The position numbers were made by a program, and so were the translations under genes. Source: Lumbricus terrestris (Eukaryota; Annelida; Clitellata; Crassiclitellata; Lumbricidae). From it: DNA of 64,000 bases. Below the pieces are notes generated by a model. That model ran no database searches, was not told where the DNA came from, and saw only the letters and a program-made list of their open reading frames with translations. The first letter of the stretch is position 1, and every line of letters starts with the position of its first letter. This document shows positions 57,964 to 64,000 of this stretch, piece by piece. The DNA lies in NCBI GenBank assembly GCA_949752735.1, contig OX457042.1, forward strand, positions 59,006,797 through 59,070,796, written 5' to 3'.

Positions 57964-58587
57964 TAGGCCATGTATATGCTAGGCTATGTATACGCTAGGC
58001 TATGTATACGCTAGGCTATGTATACGGGGCGGGGCTATGTATACGCTAGGCTATGTATACGCTAGGCGGGGCTATGACAGAGGCACGTAGGCCATGCATA
58101 CGCTAGGCTATGTATACGCTAGGCGGGGCTATGTATACGGGGGCGGGGCTATGACAGAGGCACGTAGGCCATGCATACGCTGGGCTGTAGGATATGTATA
58201 CGCAGGCCTGTAGGCTATGTATACGCAAGGCCATGTATACGCAAGGCGGGGCAATGTATACGGGGGCGGGTCTATGTATAGACTAGGCCATGTATACGCT
58301 AGGCTATATATACGCTAGGCGGGGCTATGTAAACGGAGGCGGGGCTATGTGTACGCTAGGCCATGTATACGGGGGCGGGGCTATGTATACGCTAGGCTAT
58401 GTATACGCTAGGCGGGGCTATGTATACGGGGCGGGGCTATGACAGAGGCACGTAGGCCATGTATACGCTGGGCTGTATGCTATGTATACGCAGGCCTGTA
58501 GGCTATGTATTCGCTAGGCCATGTATTCGCTAGGCGGGGCTATGTATACGGGGGCGGGGCTATGTATACGCTAGGCCATGTATACGC
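57964..58587. repeat. TATACGCTAGG minisatellite with higher-order structure
   Basis: Units of about 16 bp (ctatgtatacgctagg) mix with gggggcgggg variants. A block containing tatgacagaggcacgtagg, gctgggctgta and gcaggcctgtaggctatg appears at about 58135 and again at about 58435, a higher-order period near 300 bp. Confidence 0.92.
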
Positions 58588-58708
58588 AATTAAAAAAAGA
58601 AACCCCACATGCCCAATTCTCAACAATTATATTATTGCAATTTGCGCCGTCGAGGCGTGTGTGAGCTTTGTAAGGAGGTCGAAGTCAAATTTCAGGCAGT
58701 GAAATTAT

Positions 58709-58810
58709 CATCAACATCGTCATCATCACCATAGTCGTCGTCGTCATTGTCGTCGTCGTCGTACTCCTCCTCGTCATCAGCATTATTACCATCAACATCA
58801 TTATCGTTAG

Positions 58811-58881
<71 letters not shown>
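58709..58881. repeat. (CAT)n microsatellite
   Basis: Pure cat/atc repeats at 58811-58881, with a degenerate cgt/cat tract before them. Minus-strand poly-Met or poly-Asp frames are artefacts. Confidence 0.97.
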
Positions 58882-59015
58882 CTCATTCATTTTTAAGACA
58901 AATACACCGCAATAAAGAAAGCTAATAATTACTAGCAATCAATTATTTACGTATTAATAATTATTTTGTTCTCTATTGTGTTCTTTATTCTAGTCGTGTG
59001 TGAGTTTTCCATCAG

Positions 59016-59853
59016 TTTCACTCAGATAATCAAGACAAAAGAAAAAATGCATCTGCGTGTGCGTGGAGTGACAAAACTGCGACAGGAAATATACATGCTC
59101 TTTGTATCGTCTTCTCTTCCTCCTTCTTTTGTAATTCATGTCTTTGAAGATCAAAATCCATTTATGTTGAAAGAGGAAATCAAACTAACAGAGATTGTAT
59201 TTCCCGATTACATTGGATCCAATGAAAGGGAAAATTGTCTATACATCACAGACTTTATGGAGAAATGCGTCTGGAAGATAGCAAGAGAAGAAGATGGCGG
59301 ACACAAACTTATCAAATGGCTTAAAATTATTGATTATATACCGCGCCGTATGGCAGTGTCGACTGATGGTCGGTTCTTGGCTCTAAACAAATTATCGTCT
59401 GTTCTGATGATCTACGGATCAGACGCAGAACTCATTCGATCCATTCAGTTACCAAGAGACATCGGGGATCCTGTTCACACAGTAGAAACAACCTTCGGAA
59501 ATTTCATCATACTGTATGAGAGAGAGATGAGCTGGTGGGGCATCAGCGAATTGAGCAGAGATGGACAGATGGTTATTTGTCGCTTTATTCCATCAAATGA
59601 AGCGCAACAACTGAAATATCCATCATATCTCTCAATCGATTCAGAGGATCGAGTGTTCGTGGTTGACTCTTGGAATGATAGAGTGATTCTCTTGGATTCC
59701 GATCTTAGATGGAATAGAATTCTTATTCCAACCGGAGAGAAAGAAGAAACGCGGGTCCTCTGGCCAGACACATTGTATTACGACGAAGAAAAGAAACAAC
59801 TGATCGTCGGAGGAGAACGTCAAGTTAATGTTTACTCCATAAGTTGGAAATAA
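59016..59853 (+). CDS. Beta-propeller (NHL-like) terminal exon, copy 2
   Basis: Acceptor gttttccatcag/t (59015) gives phase-2 entry, as in copy 1; an upstream AG at 58993 would lead into a TGA. About 279 residues: NCLYITDFMEKCVWKIARE, RFLALNKLSSVLMIYGSDAE, WWGISELSRDGQMVICRFIP, DRVFVVDSWNDRVILLDSDL and QLIVGGERQVNVYS. Blade-like repeats match NHL-type propellers. Copy 1 has an insertion of about ten residues (RPMQDTEESE region) in one loop. Propellers of this type commonly recognise substrates; none can be named. Confidence 0.82.
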
Positions 59854-59854
59854 A
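59849..59854 (+). terminator. AATAAA poly(A) signal overlapping the stop codon, copy 2
   Basis: Same arrangement as copy 1: the hexamer contains the TAA at 59851-59853. Confidence 0.6.
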
Positions 59855-60715
59855 GTAACATTTTCCCCAAATCTTCCCTCGAGAATGAGCTACTAATTCC
59901 ATTGATTAATTTGAATATTTAGCAGATAATTATAAGCACTGCCAAGTCTAAGGTTCTGCGAAAGTCGTTGCAAGAATCTACCAGAGGGAGCGTGCCGGTT
60001 GAGCAGCCCTTTATTAACCAATACCAGACCACGTGCATTGTGCAGCGCGCATTAGGACTATGCATCATTAGGAAATCTATGTCTAACACTGGTCTAGTAC
60101 CTTGGTGCGTTTAAAACTGGGTGTAGGCTCCCCATGCCTGTAATTATAACGCTCGCCTTGCTCGCTGGAGGGCCAGGAGGTCTTATGCATCGTTCTTGCA
60201 TTTTTAACCTACTTGCCGAAGTGACCTCTAGCGATTAAGCGTACTGCTGAGAAGATTGGAACTTACCTGTTGGAACCAAGGACTCTTGTGGAAACTTTAA
60301 ACCCAAGTGATCCACCCTCTCTTTCTTACCAGGAATTTCTCGACATACGCCCACGGCTGTCTGAAGACAAGCGACAGCACTGTTATTCACGTGATCATCT
60401 GGGCCCGTATGCACATGAGGGCATAACTCGTATATTTGGCTTAAATCTGGCCTATACGGGAATACTGGGTTATTTCCGTATGCACGGCTTGAGATTAGCG
60501 AATTAGACTAGGTATAACGTTGTTCCAATTCCGAGGTAGGAGTACGCCGGCTACTCCCATTGTGAACAATAGACGGCCGACGGTAGCTGGACAGCGCGAA
60601 CAATAGACATTTCCCTATGGCCCGTCTTTAGGTCTGAATCTGTTTACCCCACGCTGGCACTGACCGCATATAAATATCTTTCACGCATGCGCGCTCAGCT
60701 ATAACCTATTGAATT
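59855..60715. other. 3' flank of copy 2, unassigned
   Basis: A frame ending in TAG at 60504-60506 reads WNLPVGTKD-type sequence in one frame and LNPSDPPSLSYQEFLDIRPR in another; the latter is open for about 78 codons without an ATG. Repetitive cgtatgcac words occur. No family is recognised. Confidence 0.3.
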
Positions 60716-61000
60716 GGGGGGAAGAGCAAGCGTCATGCATCGTCGGGTCCAAGGAATGTGTAGATTAGTTATTCTCGTTGCTATTTTTTCTCGTGCATAC
60801 GGATACATTCCAATGGCTATATCTGGAATTGCTAAGTCGAGTTTAGGCACTATAAGTGATTACCTTATGCCGTGTCCTGTGCATACCAGCCCAGGGTTCG
60901 AATCCCACTCGGCAGATTTGGTTGGAGATAGGGTAGATACCACGTGTTTCATAAAATCTGGACATCTGCATTTCTGATTCCCCTAGGTGCCTTAATTGTT
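60716..61000. repeat. SINE-like segment
   Basis: cccagggttcgaatcccact (60890-60910) is a B-box match. The A box is not clear. Part of a tRNA-derived repeat, ends not defined. Confidence 0.4.
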
Positions 61001-61700
61001 GCTCTGTTAATGCTGATTGCTGTGCTAAGGCCCTTTCAGTTTCGTGAGCACTATGTTTTCTATTGATTCTTGGCGAGATAATGTAACTCATTAGATTGGT
61101 GTTCCAGAAATGCCTCCATCTTATCAGCAAATCGCTCAAACCTTGAATTAATCGATTCCTCTTGGACGCTCTCCCTAGAAAGTGTCTTGCTTAACGCAGG
61201 GGTTTCCACGTAATTGCCTGAATTAATATCATCCATGAGCACAGGTTCCAGTCTCTGATAATTTCAACAATTATTATTATTTTCAAGTTAGACAATCCAG
61301 CTATAACTTTACATGAGAATGACTTGATACCCGAAAGTTTCTTCTCAACAAGACAGACAATTTCACGAGGTCTTCCAAAATTCGAACGATATTTTAAGCA
61401 AATTTTTATTAACTTCAGCGCACGTCTTCTCTCACTGAAATCTACCGTAAGACTGTCGCCCAACGGACTCTGCTGTCGTCAGACGGTGAATCGAGGCCTC
61501 TGATTGGTCAAAAGACGCCTCAGAAGCCTCACGGGCGGAAGCCTCTCAAAAATACTGCGTAGAAAACTAAAAATAGCGGTGACGACATCCTGTTATGAAC
61601 TAAAAGTAGGCAACCATGATCTAGCCATAGCACAAGAAATAGCATAAAATATTATAAATAAGTAAGGGCCCGTAACGTTTTCACAAACGTTACACTTGTT
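61001..61700 (-). other. Degenerate minus-strand coding remnant
   Basis: RFERFADKMEAFLEHQSNEL (61242-61060) overlaps in another frame with ETERALAQQSALTEQQLRHL. Both are Gln/Glu-rich and look like a frameshifted coiled-coil or gag-like relic. No catalytic motif is present. Confidence 0.3.
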
Positions 61701-61739
61701 CTCTGGACAAGGAGATCATGCCTGTCAAGTGAAGTTAGT

Positions 61740-62180
61740 GCAGAGGTTCTTAACGTTTTAAGGTGCGCGACACAGCTAAACTTGCAACCGTCATAATTAC
61801 ATGTAGAGTTGTTACAGGCTATGATCAATATCGTTAATTAAAAATAATATAAAGTTAAACTAGCTTATAATTGAGTGTAAATTGTTAAAACTGTTAATGA
61901 ATGGAAATGTTGACACTGGATGCTTTCTCGTTTCCAATGATCTAAAGCTATGTCGTTTTAAGAATTTTCGCCCAACAGTTAGGCCTAATTTGGTATTTAG
62001 TACGGTACTACATCACTGGACAACTCATCAATTCTTGACCCAACAGTTAATTTGGTCTAAGCATAGGCTACCTATTTAGAAACGAATCCACAGGTTTTAC
62101 GAGTGCAATGCGTAGGCTTACTGTTGCGTAGCAACATAGCCTTGGTCCCTGGACACTTTAAGCGTGGGGCCTTAAAAAAC
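61740..62180. repeat. Block shared with intron E of copy 1
   Basis: Matches 10490-11290 in patches, ending in the shared gtccctggacactttaagc (62151 and 11271 regions). Confidence 0.5.
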
Positions 62181-62570
62181 TAACGAATGAATATAATTCG
62201 ATGGCAATATCAAACTGGCTTTAGGTTAAAAAAGTCCATCCAAGATATCATGAATTATATCCATAGTCCATCCCACACTGGTGAATCAAGACAAAGTAAG
62301 AAAACATGGGATAAAGATAGCTAGGCCTAAACATTATCGATGCGAAACGCTACCCTTCTAAACGTCCAGTTTCTAGAACGGAAAACTGAAAAAGTGCAGG
62401 CAATTTTTTAAGGCTTATCACCCTTGGCACTTCCGAGGCCCTGGACTTTGTACACCAATGGTTGTTACGCTCTGAACACGCAAATATTCTTAGGGGGCAC
62501 ATCAGACCACTCCGCATCATCAGTTGCTATTTCCGTTTCTCCAAGATAATTTATTGCTCCCAATTAGACC
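62181..62570. other. Nothing recognised
   Basis: No repeat, RNA or coding pattern is visible in this stretch. Confidence 0.4.
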
Positions 62571-62730
62571 TGGGAGTCGACCCCAATAAGTCGACCCCAG
62601 TCGACTTGGCCATCCCAAGTCGAGTCGGGTCGTTTCTGCTCACCGCAACTGACCCCAAGTCGAATTTTGTAGATACAAGTCACTTGAAGTTGTTTTTACC
62701 TCAAGTCGACTTAAACTGACTTGAGACACA
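62571..62730. repeat. Cluster of AAGTCGA/GTCGAC words
   Basis: gagtcgaccccaataagtcg, cagtcgacttggcc, caagtcgagtcgggtcg and caagtcgacttaaactgac lie within 160 bp, in both orientations. It may be an end of a hAT-type MITE, but no target duplication was found. Confidence 0.55.
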
Positions 62731-64000
62731 AACATAGTTAAATTTGTCACTTCAAACCAATGATTGTGACAACATTTAATCAGCTTTTGTTGCCTATAGT
62801 GTGTTTAGAAGAATGAATGAGGCCTTTGTTTAACAGAGACTTAGGCTAGCTACTGATTATTTTGCCGGTAGGCTATCGTACAGACTGCCGTCTGCCGATC
62901 TATTCGTATAATTTGTAATTTTATGCTTAAACGTCACCCTTAGGCATGCGCTTAATTAAAATGGTGAAAGAAAATGTCACTAAAATATTAGCACGTGTCC
63001 TGGGTATGACGTTAAACTGCATCCGTCTTTGGGCTAGCCTAAAATAACTCCCCTGCTCCATGATCATGGAGTGAAGACGGACGACTGAGGTAGTAGGGTG
63101 GTTCTAAAAAATGAAAGTGGTTTAAATTTGTTCTCCAACCCACCATTTGGTGACGCCAGGTGTTAGTAGGTCACAGTTAAAAAATTATAAGAAAATGTTA
63201 ATATTTAGGACTGGCGCGGAGCTGACGAAATTTTCATAATTTCCTAATGGTTTTCATCAAACTTATCAAGACATCGGCACACGGCAATGTTAGTAATAAA
63301 TGCATAATAGTCAACCACAAATTCTGAGGTATGCAATTTAATTAATTTTCTAAATAATGTTACTACAGTCCTGTCGAAATGAGTAAATTTTTGATAGTTT
63401 TAGGACATTGACTGCAAAACTTAGAAAACAACATGGTAATGAAAATGTAGCCGAGAATATAAACATTTTCCGATGAATTTATCAGTCAGTCGATTTTTAC
63501 CAAATAGGTGTTTGCCGTTTTGGTTGGCTCATAGCACTGCCTCTTGTGTTTCCCTACGACCTGTAGCCAGAACACTGCATGCCTTTGTTCTGCACTTTGT
63601 GCTGGCGAAGAGTTAAATTTTTGCACTGAAGTGTCTACTCAACTTCAGCGATACAGTTAACCACTTTAACGGATTTGAGAATCACATGGCTCTTTTGTTA
63701 CATTCGAGTTCCAATAATGATATAGGCTTGGGTCAGAGGCTACTGTAAAAAGTCATCAGACAGTTCCAAGTGATTTAACAACGGAAATATATATTGTGGA
63801 GTCCTGTTTTGCTACAGGTTCAGGAAATGGTGATATTCGTTCGCATGATCTCACAGAACCCGATTTTTCTCATCCACTTAAAAATGATCGTCAAAAAAAC
63901 GCAAGCCCAACCAGCAACTCAGACAAGTCCTAGAAGTGAAAACTAAACGTGTTTGTGGCAACCTTAGCAACCTCCCTGTTCTTGTCGGTGGGCAGCATGG
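62731..64000. other. Intergenic end of window
   Basis: 62990-63050 has a SINE-like tail (tgtcctgggtatgacgtta). An open frame at about 63715-63930 includes VESCFATGSGNGDIRSHDL and is unassigned. Nothing else is supported. Confidence 0.35.

Noticed and set aside
58685..58886. Poly-Met and poly-Asp frames
   Set aside because: Translations of the CAT microsatellite.
58966..59015. Hydrophobic signal-peptide-like start of the propeller frames (FSIVFFILVVC...)
   Set aside because: No ATG is present in either copy. The hydrophobic codons are the pyrimidine tract before the acceptor.

Overview
This window is metazoan nuclear DNA: intron-rich genes with GT-AG splice sites, crowded with transposable elements, tRNA-derived SINE-like repeats and microsatellites. 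One intact Ty3/gypsy-type retrotransposon has its integrase before its reverse transcriptase. That order is known from the Gmr1 clade, described from deuterostomes, so an invertebrate deuterostome (echinoderm, hemichordate or lancelet) is my best guess. The palindromic octamer TAGGCCTA is scattered throughout. I cannot name the species.

The host genes are two paralogous copies, both on the + strand, of one multi-exon gene that I do not recognise by name. Copy 1 spans about 725-33726 and copy 2 about 45018-59853. Each has, in order: a short basic first exon; a tiny second exon; an F-box-like exon (187 nt in both copies); a CARD exon (288 nt in both); an exon resembling a TRADD-type N-terminal domain (352 nt in both); and a terminal exon encoding an NHL-like beta-propeller whose TAA stop overlaps an AATAAA signal. 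Splice phases join exactly (1/1, 1/1, 2/2) from F-box to propeller in both copies, and all four main exons are open in both. The predicted product combines a possible SCF ubiquitin-ligase adaptor (F-box), a death-fold oligomerisation module (CARD), a TRADD-N-like adaptor domain and a substrate-binding propeller. An innate-immune or cell-death role is inference. The link between the second exon and the F-box exon is unresolved.

Layout. 1-10.5 kb: 5' flank, first five exons of copy 1, and hAT, RTE-like, CR1/L2-like and Tc1/mariner remnants in its introns. 10.5-32.8 kb: the last intron, expanded by a four-level nest: a piggyBac remnant (11302-32647) holds LTR element E1 (11593-32017, target duplication CATGT); E1's left LTR is split by E2 (11629-26278, TAGGG); E2 is split by E3 (14393-21833, CATTT), which carries the intact 1890-aa Gag-Pol. 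32.9-33.7 kb: last exon of copy 1. 34-44.6 kb: intergenic repeats (RTE-like fragment, a TA microsatellite beside a 2.2-kb inverted-repeat element, SINE-like repeats, inverted minisatellite arrays, a LINE inside a LINE). 44.6-59.9 kb: copy 2, whose introns hold a different set of insertions (a 2-kb foldback element, a 1.55-kb inverted-repeat element ending 28 bp from the CARD exon, LINE fragments, a TATACGCTAG minisatellite). 59.9-64 kb: no gene recognised.

The minus-strand coding sequences all belong to retroelements. E1 and E2 keep gag and protease but lack integrase and complete reverse transcriptase, so they look non-autonomous.
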